Positions 5,813 to 13,273 of a stretch of 22,959 nucleotides of DNA are shown piece by piece. Made by a program: the position numbers and the translations under genes. Within the stretch, counting starts at the first letter, position 1; every line of letters starts with the position of its first letter. The stretch is taken from positions 1 through 22,959 of IMG/VR virus record IMGVR_UViG_3300006923_000135, one strand, 5' to 3'. The notes under the pieces are model-generated. The model was given only the letters and a program-made list of their open reading frames with translations, was not told the origin of the DNA and did no database searches. This stretch comes from a virus.

Positions 5813-8115
5813 GGTTTAAATTGATTCAATACTATTAAACCGTCTGTGTTAACTTCGCTCTCTGCTGTTATGTTCGCCGAAGTAATATCATCAACAATTC
5901 CAACATAGTCATCATGAACAATTTCAAAGTGAACTTCGTCATTGTTGCATATTGTATTAATACTACAGTTTTTAAGTTTTTCAAAAAGTATCTTTTTACT
6001 TAATGGTACACGCAAAACTTCGTCGATTTTTCTATTAATAGGTCTAGCACCCATCTTAGAGTCATAACCGATATTCGCTAAATGACTAATTATTGGTTCA
6101 GTAACATTGAGTTTAATGTTCTTTTTGCTTAATGAGTCTTTAAGCTCATTAATAAATTTAACAACTACTTTCTTAATACTTAACTCATTGAGTTTATTGA
6201 ATTTAATAGTAGCGTCGATTCTATTACGTAATTCCGGCTTAAAGAACTCCTTTACTGCTTTATCTTCTTCGCCGGATTTTTCTAACTCTTGACCGAAACC
6301 AATTGCATTAGTTTCGTTTGCTTGAGCACCCAAGTTAGATGTTAAAAGAATAATAGCATTTGACACATCTACTGTTTTGCCTGCGGAACTTGTAATAGAA
6401 CCTTCGTCAAGCATTTGTAAAAGAATATTGCTTACGTCTGGGTGTGCTTTTTCAATTTCGTCAAACAAAATAATTGAGTACGGGTCTTTGCTTAAATCGG
6501 AAATTAATTTACCGCCACTTAATGCACCGTCTTCAAAGCCCACATAACCAGGAGGAGCACCGATCAATGTACTTACAGTGTGTTTTTCTTGGAACTCCGA
6601 CATGTCGTAACGTAATAATTCCATATCCAAATTAGAACTTAGTAATTTTGCTAATTCTGTTTTACCTGTTCCTGTTGGACCTAGTAGTAAGAAACTAGCA
6701 ATAGGTTTTCCTTCTTTACCAATACCACTAAAGTTAACATAAATTTGTTCTAGAACTTGATCTACTGCTTTGTCTTGTCCGTATAATTTTGCTTTAACGT
6801 TATCTTCTAATGATGAAATCATACTATCATTTTCATTTGTTAAACGCTCAACAGGAATATCCGTTAATTTATTAACTTGTTCGTATATACGTTGTTTTGT
6901 GATGCGACCGTCTACATTACCATTTGCACGTTGTTTAGCACATGCAGAATCCAATAAATCAATACCTTTATCTGGATTTTTTCTGTCATGTATGTAGCGT
7001 TTACTTAACTCCACCGCGACGTCAATTGCTTCTTCATCAATAGTAACGTTATGAAAGTCACCTAAACGTTTTGCTACGCCTGTTAGAATTTTGGTAGTTG
7101 TGTCGTCATTTGGTTCATCAATGTTTAAAATATAAAAACGACGCATCAATGCTCTGTCTTGTTCAAATGTTTCGTAGTACTCTTCCCACGTTGTACTCGC
7201 TACTACTTTTAAATTTCCTTTAGTAAGTGCAGGTTTAAGCATATTTGCAAAATCCAAACTTCCGCCTGACGTCGAGCCTGCACCAGTCATCGTATGTGCT
7301 TCGTCAATAAACAGAATGCCTTTTTCGACTGTCTCTAATGACTTAATAATTTTCTTGAATTTTTCTTCAAACTCTCCTCTGTACTTACTACCTGCAACAA
7401 TATCACTAATTTCAAGTGACCATACTTCGTGATCTTTCAAAAATGCAGGAACATTATCCAATTCAATTAATTGTGCTAAACCTTCAGCAATGGCAGTTTT
7501 ACCTACACCTGGATCACCCACCATTAATACATTACTCTTGAACTTTTTAGCAAGAATATCAATTGAATCACGAATTTCATCTGCTCTACCAATTAATGGT
7601 TCAAGTTTTCCATCACGTGCTAATACATTTAAATTAGTACAAAACTCTTCAAGTGTTTCTGATGCTTGGACGTCCGATAATTTAACTGAGGTTTCTTTGT
7701 AATTTGTATTCCAGTGGGTTGTGAATCCTGCTTTATCGACGTTATGTTTTAATAGATAATACGATGCATGGCTCTGCGTTTCACTTGCAATGCTCAAGAA
7801 TAAATCAATTGTTGTAACATAACGTCTACTTGTAAACAGTACCTGTGTTACTGCTCTATTAAATACACGTTCCAAAGCATTTGTCTTTTTTGGAGAATCC
7901 CCTTTACTAATATTGTCAACGTTATTTAGGTACTGTTCTATGTCGCTATCCAACGCTTCTATTTCCACTCCGTAACTAGTCAAACAGTTTGAAAATGGTG
8001 TGTATCTAATTAAACTCAACAGTAAATGTTCAACTAGTACGTATTCGTGTTCATGCTTCTTTGCTATTTGTATTGCGTAGTCTGTTATTTGTTCAATTTC
8101 AGGATTGGTTTGCAT
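5806..8115 (-). CDS. clpA: ClpA-like AAA+ unfoldase (769 aa)
   Basis: A complete Hsp100 protein with two ATPase domains. The N-domain occupies about 1-140. D1 has Walker A GDPGVGKT (200-207), pore loop KYRGEFE (244-250), Walker B LFIDEAH (268-274) and the arginine-finger region RALMRRF (321-327). D2 has GPTGTGKT (479-486), pore loop GYVGFEDG (523-530), Walker B LFDEIEKAH (550-558) and the sensor-2 GAR motif (689-691). The long coiled-coil middle domain of ClpB is absent. An IGF tripeptide (605-607) sits where ClpA has its ClpP-docking IGL loop and ClpX its IGF. It therefore probably unfolds substrates and feeds them to host ClpP, as no clpP is seen here. A perfect 20-bp palindrome and a late-type box lie upstream. 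The ribosome-binding site is weak (AAAGAAA). Confidence 0.9.
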   Translation of the reverse strand: MQTNPEIEQITDYAIQIAKKHEHEYVLVEHLLLSLIRYTPFSNCLTSYGVEIEALDSDIEQYLNNVDNISKGDSPKKTNALERVFNRAVTQVLFTSRRYVTTIDLFLSIASETQSHASYYLLKHNVDKAGFTTHWNTNYKETSVKLSDVQASETLEEFCTNLNVLARDGKLEPLIGRADEIRDSIDILAKKFKSNVLMVGDPGVGKTAIAEGLAQLIELDNVPAFLKDHEVWSLEISDIVAGSKYRGEFEEKFKKIIKSLETVEKGILFIDEAHTMTGAGSTSGGSLDFANMLKPALTKGNLKVVASTTWEEYYETFEQDRALMRRFYILNIDEPNDDTTTKILTGVAKRLGDFHNVTIDEEAIDVAVELSKRYIHDRKNPDKGIDLLDSACAKQRANGNVDGRITKQRIYEQVNKLTDIPVERLTNENDSMISSLEDNVKAKLYGQDKAVDQVLEQIYVNFSGIGKEGKPIASFLLLGPTGTGKTELAKLLSSNLDMELLRYDMSEFQEKHTVSTLIGAPPGYVGFEDGALSGGKLISDLSKDPYSIILFDEIEKAHPDVSNILLQMLDEGSITSSAGKTVDVSNAIILLTSNLGAQANETNAIGFGQELEKSGEEDKAVKEFFKPELRNRIDATIKFNKLNELSIKKVVVKFINELKDSLSKKNIKLNVTEPIISHLANIGYDSKMGARPINRKIDEVLRVPLSKKILFEKLKNCSINTICNNDEVHFEIVHDDYVGIVDDITSANITAESEVNTDGLIVLNQFKPK

Positions 8116-8142
8116 ATTTTTTTCTTTTTATAAAATTATTAA

Positions 8143-8162
8143 AAATGCATTATAATGCATTT
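8143..8162. repeat. perfect 20-bp palindrome upstream of clpA
   Basis: AAATGCATTATAATGCATTT is its own reverse complement and lies 28 nt upstream of the ClpA-like start codon, inside the predicted leader. Its centre contains TATAAT, so it might also form a -10 element, but no matching -35 was found. It could be an operator or an mRNA hairpin. Confidence 0.75.
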
Positions 8163-8173
8163 ACGACATTAAT

Positions 8174-8181
8174 TATTTAGT
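8174..8181 (-). promoter_or_regulatory. late-type promoter box variant ACTAAATA before clpA
   Basis: The minus strand reads ACTAAATA at the stop codon of the APS-kinase-like gene. The same 8-mer occurs at 8875-8882 and 14482-14489, each time between genes. A transcript from here would have a leader of about 53 nt that includes the 20-bp palindrome. Confidence 0.4.
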
Positions 8182-8639
8182 TAAAAACCGTTTTGTGGGT
8201 TTAAAACATCATTAATTATGTTCTGTACGTGTTTTTCGTTATCGGAGTCCTGTACTCTGTAATCATAACATAAGGGATCTAGAAAAAGTTGCTGTGTATC
8301 ATCAAATCTACATTCGTTAATTGTGTCCATCCAAATAAGATAGTCAGGAGAGAATATACTACGTGATTTTTGATTAGGAGCCACGAAGTCAACGACAGCA
8401 ATGTCTTCAGTTCTTTTTTTGCTATAACCGTCCTTCCATTCACAAAAATTAAACATACGTTGTGCTTGTCTTAAACGTCCTTCGAGGGTAAAATCCCAAT
8501 CGTGGTACTTTTGTCGTTGCTCATCAGCATTTAAACGTACTACGCTGTAAGATTTTTCTAAAAGGGATGCTGTTATTTTGTCAGATAACGTAGTTTTGCC
8601 AGAACCCGGCAAGCCCATAATTAATATCTTAAAAAGCAT
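8181..8639 (-). CDS. adenylylsulfate-kinase-like P-loop protein (152 aa)
   Basis: A P-loop kinase with Walker A GLPGSGKTT (9-17). It then has LNADEQRQKYHDWDF (36-50), a GRLRQAQRM helix (54-62) matching the dR-x-E-x-x-R region of APS kinases, and VVDFVAPNQKSR (82-93) matching their SFISP-x-x-x-xR strand. The family phosphorylates adenylyl sulfate to PAPS, the sulfate donor. At 152 aa it is shorter than typical cellular CysC (near 200 aa), and the C-terminal substrate region is divergent. A different nucleotide or polynucleotide substrate is possible. No clear ribosome-binding site precedes the ATG; a long structured leader does. A sulfotransferase-like gene lies in the same window. Confidence 0.75.
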   Translation of the reverse strand: MLFKILIMGLPGSGKTTLSDKITASLLEKSYSVVRLNADEQRQKYHDWDFTLEGRLRQAQRMFNFCEWKDGYSKKRTEDIAVVDFVAPNQKSRSIFSPDYLIWMDTINECRFDDTQQLFLDPLCYDYRVQDSDNEKHVQNIINDVLNPQNGF

Positions 8640-8757
8640 TTGTTGAAATACTGTTGTTTAATATATCTAATGTTGTTAAACAACAGCATGAAAATTCCTT
8701 TTGCATCTTGGTTATAGTTGACTTTGAAGTGACCTTACACATTCCTTTTCGCTTCAT
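8629..8757 (-). CDS. possible small protein in the long intergenic region (42 aa)
   Basis: A 42-codon frame (MKRKGMCKVTSKSTITKM... with a CCC run) starts at 8757 and ends inside the APS-kinase-like gene, overlapping it by 11 nt. That overlap size is also seen for two accepted gene pairs in this window. Against it: no ribosome-binding site and no recognised homology, and the same DNA may serve as a structured leader. Treat as doubtful. Confidence 0.2.
   Translation of the reverse strand: MKRKGMCKVTSKSTITKMQKEFSCCCLTTLDILNNSISTNAF
8651..8686 (-). promoter_or_regulatory. 11-bp inverted repeat (hairpin) ahead of the APS-kinase-like gene
   Basis: CTGTTGTTTAA (8651-8661) and TTAAACAACAG (8676-8686) are perfect reverse complements with a 14-nt loop, 12 nt upstream of the ATG at 8639. 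No U-tract follows, so a leader structure or protein-binding site is more likely than a terminator. Confidence 0.7.
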
Positions 8758-8874
8758 GGCGTACCGTCTTGCATTATTTTTTGCAGAGTTTTCGTCTTGC
8801 CTATGTGCTACTTAACTACGATAAGGTTAGTTTTTGTTAAACTTAACTAATGCCTCCAAGGGAGTTTGCAAAAG

Positions 8875-8882
8875 TATTTAGT
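8875..8882 (-). promoter_or_regulatory. late-type promoter box variant ACTAAATA
   Basis: This is the second exact copy of ACTAAATA (minus strand), 12 nt past the stop of the oxygenase-like gene. A transcript starting near 8869 would have a leader of about 230 nt before the APS-kinase-like gene. Confidence 0.4.
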
Positions 8883-8893
8883 TAATTTGGTTG

Positions 8894-9604
8894 TTAAATG
8901 CAGTATTTGGCATCTTTATTGCCTTTCTTAACGATATCCCATGTTTCCCTTGACCCTGTTCCAGTTAACTGTAAAGCCATACGTTTATACCAACTACCAT
9001 TCCATGTAACGTGTGGTAATGTGCTCCAATCCCATGTAAAGATAGTACCTGCTCTCCATTGCGTGTACACAATATTTCCGAACTGTGCTATTTGTCCTGG
9101 TTGATGGTCCTCTAACATAATAAGAAATCGTAACTTATTGGGTTCTTGATACTTAAAATCTTTGCTGTGTACAAACTCTTTAGTAGGGTTGCCTGGTAAG
9201 TTATCAATGTGCCACATTAACTGATCATTAGGCATTTGATCATCCAACTTCTTGGTAAACTTTTTAGATAAGTCAAACTTAAAAAAGTCAGTCATTGCTT
9301 GTGTTTTTGGTAATTGATCTTCATATCCGCCGAACTTAAAATGACTAAAGATTCTAGCGGTAGGATCGCCGTCTGGGTTTTCTGCATCTTCCTTGATATG
9401 GTTTTCACTAGGGATATTTGCGGCATGTCCGTAGCCTTGCTTGTTATAAACCTTTTCGTTAAACTTAGTAACAAGATCGCCACGCATAAGTTCAATTTCG
9501 TCTGACCAATCGCCAACAAATCTGCCTACGATCTTTACGTATTCGCCTTCTTTATCTTCTCTAAATTTATCAAAATGCCAAGGGCTTTTAAATGGACTAT
9601 TCAT
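8894..9604 (-). CDS. 2-oxoglutarate/Fe(II)-dependent oxygenase-like protein (236 aa)
   Basis: The sequence shows the iron-binding HxD...H pattern: WHID (H132, D134) and LPHVTWNG (H198), with a basic residue ten positions on (R208 in WYKRMALQL) where such enzymes bind the 2-oxoglutarate carboxylate. A WRAGTIFTWDW strand precedes the second histidine. The family hydroxylates proteins, nucleic acids or small molecules; the substrate cannot be told. The start ATG at 9604 is preferred over an in-frame TTG at 9631, because the TTG lies next to the terminator hairpin of the preceding tctC gene. No Shine-Dalgarno sequence is visible at the ATG. Confidence 0.7.
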   Translation of the reverse strand: MNSPFKSPWHFDKFREDKEGEYVKIVGRFVGDWSDEIELMRGDLVTKFNEKVYNKQGYGHAANIPSENHIKEDAENPDGDPTARIFSHFKFGGYEDQLPKTQAMTDFFKFDLSKKFTKKLDDQMPNDQLMWHIDNLPGNPTKEFVHSKDFKYQEPNKLRFLIMLEDHQPGQIAQFGNIVYTQWRAGTIFTWDWSTLPHVTWNGSWYKRMALQLTGTGSRETWDIVKKGNKDAKYCI

Positions 9605-9633
9605 ATATATAGCAATTGTTGTACTCAGCAAGA

Positions 9634-9653
9634 AGCCCGCAATAAAGCAGGCT
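9634..9653 (-). terminator. hairpin terminator after tctC
   Basis: On the minus strand AGCCTGC-TTTATT-GCGGGCT forms a 7-bp stem (one G-U pair), followed by TTCTTG, 24 nt beyond the tctC stop. The U-tract is imperfect. On the plus strand the stem has a C-A mismatch but is followed by CTTTTGTTT. The GC-rich stem stands out from the AT-rich background. Confidence 0.65.
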
Positions 9654-9676
9654 CTTTTGTTTGGTTTAGTTACTTA

Positions 9677-10804
9677 TTATTTAAATAAACTATTCCAAAA
9701 TCCTTCTTTAGTTTCCGAAGTTGTAGTAACAACTTCTCCTGAAACCATTTCCGGCTTGTATACTGAGTTAAGACCTAGTGCTTCTTTGTTGAACTTAACT
9801 AGTGCAGTTAAAGCATCTTTAGTAATTAACGAGTGTAGCACGTCGATAGTCTTGTTACCATCTTCACCTACTACCCAGTCGTACTTGCCAATCTTCTTAT
9901 TAAAGATTGCAATTGACTCTGGATTGTTAGCCATTTCATTACATGCTTGTCTGAACTTAGCAGTATTAGGATTGCCTTTGTTTACCCATAGTGCTTTTTG
10001 AATAGCATCTCTCCATGAGTGAATTAATGCATATGCACTGTATAATTCGCCTGATGGTGCTTCGCCCCATTTTGCTTCAAACACATCTTCAAAACGTTTG
10101 CCTAAGTAGTTAGGATCATCCTTAGTTAATCCCGTTTCAATATCTAAGATGCCATGGTGTAACCATGTTGTTACTTTGCCTTCGTCAACTAATGGCTGTA
10201 CTTTAGCAATGTACTGTGCAGGGTTAGCACGTGTTGCAGTTAGTTCTGCACGTGTAAATGCTAAGTGACGCTCAGAACCTTTAAGTCCGTTGATCCAAGT
10301 AACTTTATCAGTAAAGATATCAATGTACTCGTCTACAGTTTTACCAGGACCGCCAATCATCATAGCAATTGCTAAACCTTCTGGAACCATACCAGAACCA
10401 GCCGCGTGCGAAATACCTTCATTTTCATTAACGCCTTTGTGCTTACTCATAATAATGTTTAAGTTCTGATGACATACAGAATCATATTCTTTGTAGTTGT
10501 ACTTAACGTTTTCTTGTACATATGAAATACCATTACCACCATGCGAAATCATAATAACGTTATCATCAAAACGCTTAGTAGTATGGAACTTATTAGGTCC
10601 TGCCATGTCACGTGCGCCTGGGTTGTACGAAATAACTACGTTCTCGCCTTGTAGTGCTGGCGCTTTGGCGAACTCTGTTGCTACGATATTAGCCCATACT
10701 GATGTACCAGAACCTGGTTTTTGAGGTGACATTAATTCGATATCTGCCACTGCCATTGTTGAAATTGCCGTTGCTACGGCAAATGCTACACTTTTAATTT
10801 TCAT
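9677..10804 (-). CDS. tctC: TctC-like periplasmic solute-binding protein (375 aa)
   Basis: The protein starts with a Sec-type signal peptide: basic MKIK, a hydrophobic run, and a likely cut after AVA (about residue 20). Mature residues 1-90 follow the TctC/Bug pattern: an opening beta strand, PGSGTSVWANIVATEF where the family has PGG-x-x-D...A, then VVISYNPGARDMAG matching the family's N-K-PGA-x-G. These proteins capture carboxylates and similar organic anions in the periplasm and deliver them to TctA. At 375 aa it is longer than the usual 300-330 aa, with a Thr/Ser-rich tail. AAGGAAAG lies 4 nt upstream of the ATG. It follows tctA by 29 nt, so the two are one operon, ended by the hairpin at 9634-9653. 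The ligand is unknown. Confidence 0.75.
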   Translation of the reverse strand: MKIKSVAFAVATAISTMAVADIELMSPQKPGSGTSVWANIVATEFAKAPALQGENVVISYNPGARDMAGPNKFHTTKRFDDNVIMISHGGNGISYVQENVKYNYKEYDSVCHQNLNIIMSKHKGVNENEGISHAAGSGMVPEGLAIAMMIGGPGKTVDEYIDIFTDKVTWINGLKGSERHLAFTRAELTATRANPAQYIAKVQPLVDEGKVTTWLHHGILDIETGLTKDDPNYLGKRFEDVFEAKWGEAPSGELYSAYALIHSWRDAIQKALWVNKGNPNTAKFRQACNEMANNPESIAIFNKKIGKYDWVVGEDGNKTIDVLHSLITKDALTALVKFNKEALGLNSVYKPEMVSGEVVTTTSETKEGFWNSLFK

Positions 10805-10833
10805 TTACTTTCCTTATTTTATTTAAATTACGA

Positions 10834-12441
10834 CTACGAGTAGTCAACTTTACCTTTACTTACAAAACTCCAAACTAGTACTACTAGAATTAAGACACTT
10901 ACAACTACAAACACTGGGTGCTGTAGCACATCATTTCCATCACGCAAAGCCATAGCAATTCTACCATTGCCTACTGTTTTGCCTGAGAAAAATTCAGTTA
11001 GTTTAACAAGTGGATAACCACCAATATTAAACATACTAAAAAACTGCATTCCTAACATTTCGATTTTATCTCCTAAGATAAATCCAATCATCAATGCAGG
11101 TCTACTAAACTTCCATTTGCGCATTCCTAAACCCAGTACAGTAAACACGCCTAATAAAAATACATTTTCAAATCCATATACGCCAAATCCTGCTGTATAT
11201 GTTGCCCATACAATAAATGCTAATATTACAGGAAAATAATACTTGTACGGAACATATGCTATTGCTGTTAAGTACTTCATCAAGTACAAACAAATAACAC
11301 CAGTAATTAGTGTAGATGCTAAGAAGCCAAAGCTTAATGAGTCAAAGAATAAACTATTCTCCATTAAGTTGTTATTCATTACGTCTGTGCCTAGTGATAA
11401 CTCAAAGCCAATAGCACCAAATAAACCAATTACAATTGCCGCGAATGGTGCACCAGGAATACCAAACAGTACAGTAGGAATAAACGCTGATGCTTTTTGT
11501 GCATTGTTTGAACCCTCTGGTCCAATTACACCCTTAATATTACCTTTACCAAACGGTATCTTCTCGTTTGGGTTAGTTGCTACTGTCTGTCCGTATGCCA
11601 ACCAATCAGACATACCACCACCAAGTCCTGGTAAGAAGCCAACAATAGCACCAATAATACCACCCCTTGCTGATAGTTTCCATTCCTTGAACGAAATTTT
11701 AATTCCGTCATTTAGTTGTTGTGTGTGGTTTGTAGCGGAGCGTGTTGATGTTAGTACTTTGTTCTTTAATGCTAATATCATTTCTGGCATAGCGAATATA
11801 CCTGCAATAACAGGAATCATTGAAATACCTTTACTAGCACCATCTCCTATTAAGAAATCCCAACCCATTGTAAATCTAGGCGATGCTGTAATAGGGTCTG
11901 TGCCCACCAGCGCCAAGAACACACCAAGTGACAATGCTAGTATCGAACGTACCCAAAACTTATTAGATACAAGACTAACTGTTACAAATGCTAATATACA
12001 TAATACAAACAATTCTGCTTGTCCTATTCCGCCTTCTGTTGGTGGCATAATAATAAAGTTGTAGTACCAAGGCATTAACAAGAATGCAATTGAGCCCCAT
12101 ATTAAGCCATTAACTGTTGATGTTGTAACTGCGGCTGATAATGCGTATGTTGCTTTACCTTGCTGTGCTAATGGAAACCCATCTACCATAGTTGCGGCAG
12201 ATGAGTTTGCTCCAGGAATGCCCAATAACACTGATGTAAAGGTGTCTCCTGTTGTACTAGACGCTACTACAGCAACGATAAAGATAACCGCTATATAAGG
12301 GTCAACTGATTTAAGAGATACTATAAATGGAAATAGTGCAACTAAACCTGTAGTTGCACCTGCGGCAGGAATAATACCAATGATTAGTCCGTAAATAATG
12401 CCTGCAAATAATGCTAAGGTTGCGAGTAAATAAAATTCCAT
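10834..12441 (-). CDS. tctA: TctA-like tripartite tricarboxylate transporter membrane subunit (535 aa)
   Basis: A polytopic membrane protein with about ten or more hydrophobic segments and the family's signatures. Near the N-terminus GLIIGIIPAAGATTGLVALFPF is followed by SVLLGIPGANSSAATMVDGFPLAQQGKA; mid-protein GAIVGFLPGLGGGMSDWLAY and VLFGIPGAPFAAIVIG form the repeated second half. The length is normal for TctA. It forms the ion-coupled channel of the tripartite tricarboxylate transporter in the inner membrane. The small TctB subunit, normally required, is not encoded nearby nor visibly fused here. The start codon has only a weak ribosome-binding site, but a 136-nt upstream region carries three inverted repeats. 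An antisense frame of 273 codons across this gene is a shadow. Confidence 0.9.
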   Translation of the reverse strand: MEFYLLATLALFAGIIYGLIIGIIPAAGATTGLVALFPFIVSLKSVDPYIAVIFIVAVVASSTTGDTFTSVLLGIPGANSSAATMVDGFPLAQQGKATYALSAAVTTSTVNGLIWGSIAFLLMPWYYNFIIMPPTEGGIGQAELFVLCILAFVTVSLVSNKFWVRSILALSLGVFLALVGTDPITASPRFTMGWDFLIGDGASKGISMIPVIAGIFAMPEMILALKNKVLTSTRSATNHTQQLNDGIKISFKEWKLSARGGIIGAIVGFLPGLGGGMSDWLAYGQTVATNPNEKIPFGKGNIKGVIGPEGSNNAQKASAFIPTVLFGIPGAPFAAIVIGLFGAIGFELSLGTDVMNNNLMENSLFFDSLSFGFLASTLITGVICLYLMKYLTAIAYVPYKYYFPVILAFIVWATYTAGFGVYGFENVFLLGVFTVLGLGMRKWKFSRPALMIGFILGDKIEMLGMQFFSMFNIGGYPLVKLTEFFSGKTVGNGRIAMALRDGNDVLQHPVFVVVSVLILVVLVWSFVSKGKVDYS

Positions 12442-12577
12442 TCGTGCTTATATGTTAAATTTAAATTATATTATATACATTAGTGTATATAAAATTTATA
12501 AAATTTAAGCACTCGCTTATGATATTTTCGATCGAAAATATTTAATTGTAACGACGTTACAATGATGTTTTTATTTA
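12442..12577 (-). promoter_or_regulatory. tctAC control region with three inverted repeats
   Basis: Three separate dyads lie here: TTATATACA/TGTATATAA with 4-nt loop (12471-12492), the perfect 20-bp palindrome ATATTTTCGATCGAAAATAT (12522-12541), and ATTGTAACG/CGTTACAAT with 1-nt centre (12545-12563). A late-type box AATAAATA overlaps the end of the methyltransferase gene at 12572-12579, and a weaker TATAAATT is at 12493-12500. No other intergenic region in the window is so rich in symmetric elements. Confidence 0.65.
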
Positions 12578-12579
12578 TT
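12572..12579 (-). promoter_or_regulatory. T4-late-type promoter box AATAAATA before tctA
   Basis: The minus strand reads AATAAATA, overlapping the methyltransferase stop codon. A transcript from near 12566 would have a leader of about 125 nt carrying all or most of the three inverted repeats. Confidence 0.4.
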
Positions 12580-13273
12580 AATTTTTCCGAAACACAAAAT
12601 AAAAACGTTCTCCGTTTAATGCCTTCTCTGGCACATCACGTCTTAGTTGTAGAACTTCGCAATTTAATGATTGTGCAACATTCATTATAAATGTCGGTGT
12701 CCAATCAAAAAAATCAATCCACTGACTTTCGTATGCTTTATGTTGGACACCTGGGTTAACACGAAATATTAATAACCCATTTTGTTTAGTTAAATGTACA
12801 ACTCTTTGTAGTTCTTGAATAATCTTGTCAGTACTACCAAAATTAATACTCCCTAAACAGATAGTAACATTGTATTTTATATTTGTTTCGTAATCCAACG
12901 TATGCGCTCTTATATCTGCACGTTTATTGTACGGATCAATGCCTGTTAAGTTTTGTATTTTTCCTTTGAATTCGTTATAACCACAACCTACATCCAGTAC
13001 ATTATCTGGGTTTAATGCATTTACTTCATCAATAATACTAAGACCACTGTATTTGTATTTTTTAGTTTCCGGTTGCCATACTTCGGAAAAATAACGTTCC
13101 ATTACTGCTTCGTCTATTTGGTGAACTAGTTGTCCAATCCCAGAAATATCAATATTATCGATATCAATGCAAAACTCGCCATTTAATGCTTGTTTTAGTG
13201 CATTTATATCTAGCAATAATTGCGGACTATCTTTAACCATTTGGTTAAGTTTATTAAATATTTTGGTGTTCAT
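12578..13273 (-). CDS. class I SAM-dependent methyltransferase (231 aa)
   Basis: The Rossmann-type motif I NVLDVGCGYNEF (91-102) binds the SAM methionine end and is followed by LTGIDPYN (109-116), where the acidic residue contacts the ribose. A later strand (NVTICLGSINF) and GLLIFRVNPG fit motifs post-I to III. The first 80 residues are a separate helical region. The substrate is unknown. The ATG overlaps the upstream stop as ATGA, so it is translationally coupled to the sulfotransferase-like gene and is third in the SGNH-sulfotransferase-methyltransferase trio. Confidence 0.8.
   Translation of the reverse strand: MNTKIFNKLNQMVKDSPQLLLDINALKQALNGEFCIDIDNIDISGIGQLVHQIDEAVMERYFSEVWQPETKKYKYSGLSIIDEVNALNPDNVLDVGCGYNEFKGKIQNLTGIDPYNKRADIRAHTLDYETNIKYNVTICLGSINFGSTDKIIQELQRVVHLTKQNGLLIFRVNPGVQHKAYESQWIDFFDWTPTFIMNVAQSLNCEVLQLRRDVPEKALNGERFYFVFRKN

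Larger units (their letters stand above)
8640..8893 (-). other. long intergenic region, candidate structured leader or ncRNA
   Basis: This gap of about 250 nt is exceptional for so compact a genome. It begins (minus strand) with an ACTAAATA box, then a CTCC-CTT-GGAG mini-hairpin, and ends with an 11-bp hairpin next to the start codon at 8639. No tRNA cloverleaf was recognised. Only a doubtful 42-codon frame is present. Confidence 0.5.

Noticed and set aside
5806-8115. Calling the AAA+ protein ClpB (disaggregase)
   Set aside because: The long coiled-coil middle domain between the ATPase domains is missing and an IGF tripeptide sits at the ClpP-docking position.
8627-8694. 22-codon frame with a Shine-Dalgarno-like AGGA upstream of the APS-kinase-like gene
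   Set aside because: It is very short, runs through the 11-bp hairpin and ends just inside the next gene; a leader peptide is possible but unsupported.
8640-8893. tRNA gene in the long gap
   Set aside because: No TPsiC-like GGTTCGA arm, acceptor pairing or cloverleaf could be found on either strand.
9605-9631. TTG start adding nine residues to the oxygenase-like protein
   Set aside because: The TTG lies next to the stem of the tctC terminator and has no ribosome-binding site; the ATG at 9604 still gives the full motif set.
11243-12064. Plus-strand open frame of 273 codons
   Set aside because: It is antisense to the strongly supported TctA gene, is Pro/Ile/Asn-rich without domain logic, and has no promoter or ribosome-binding site.
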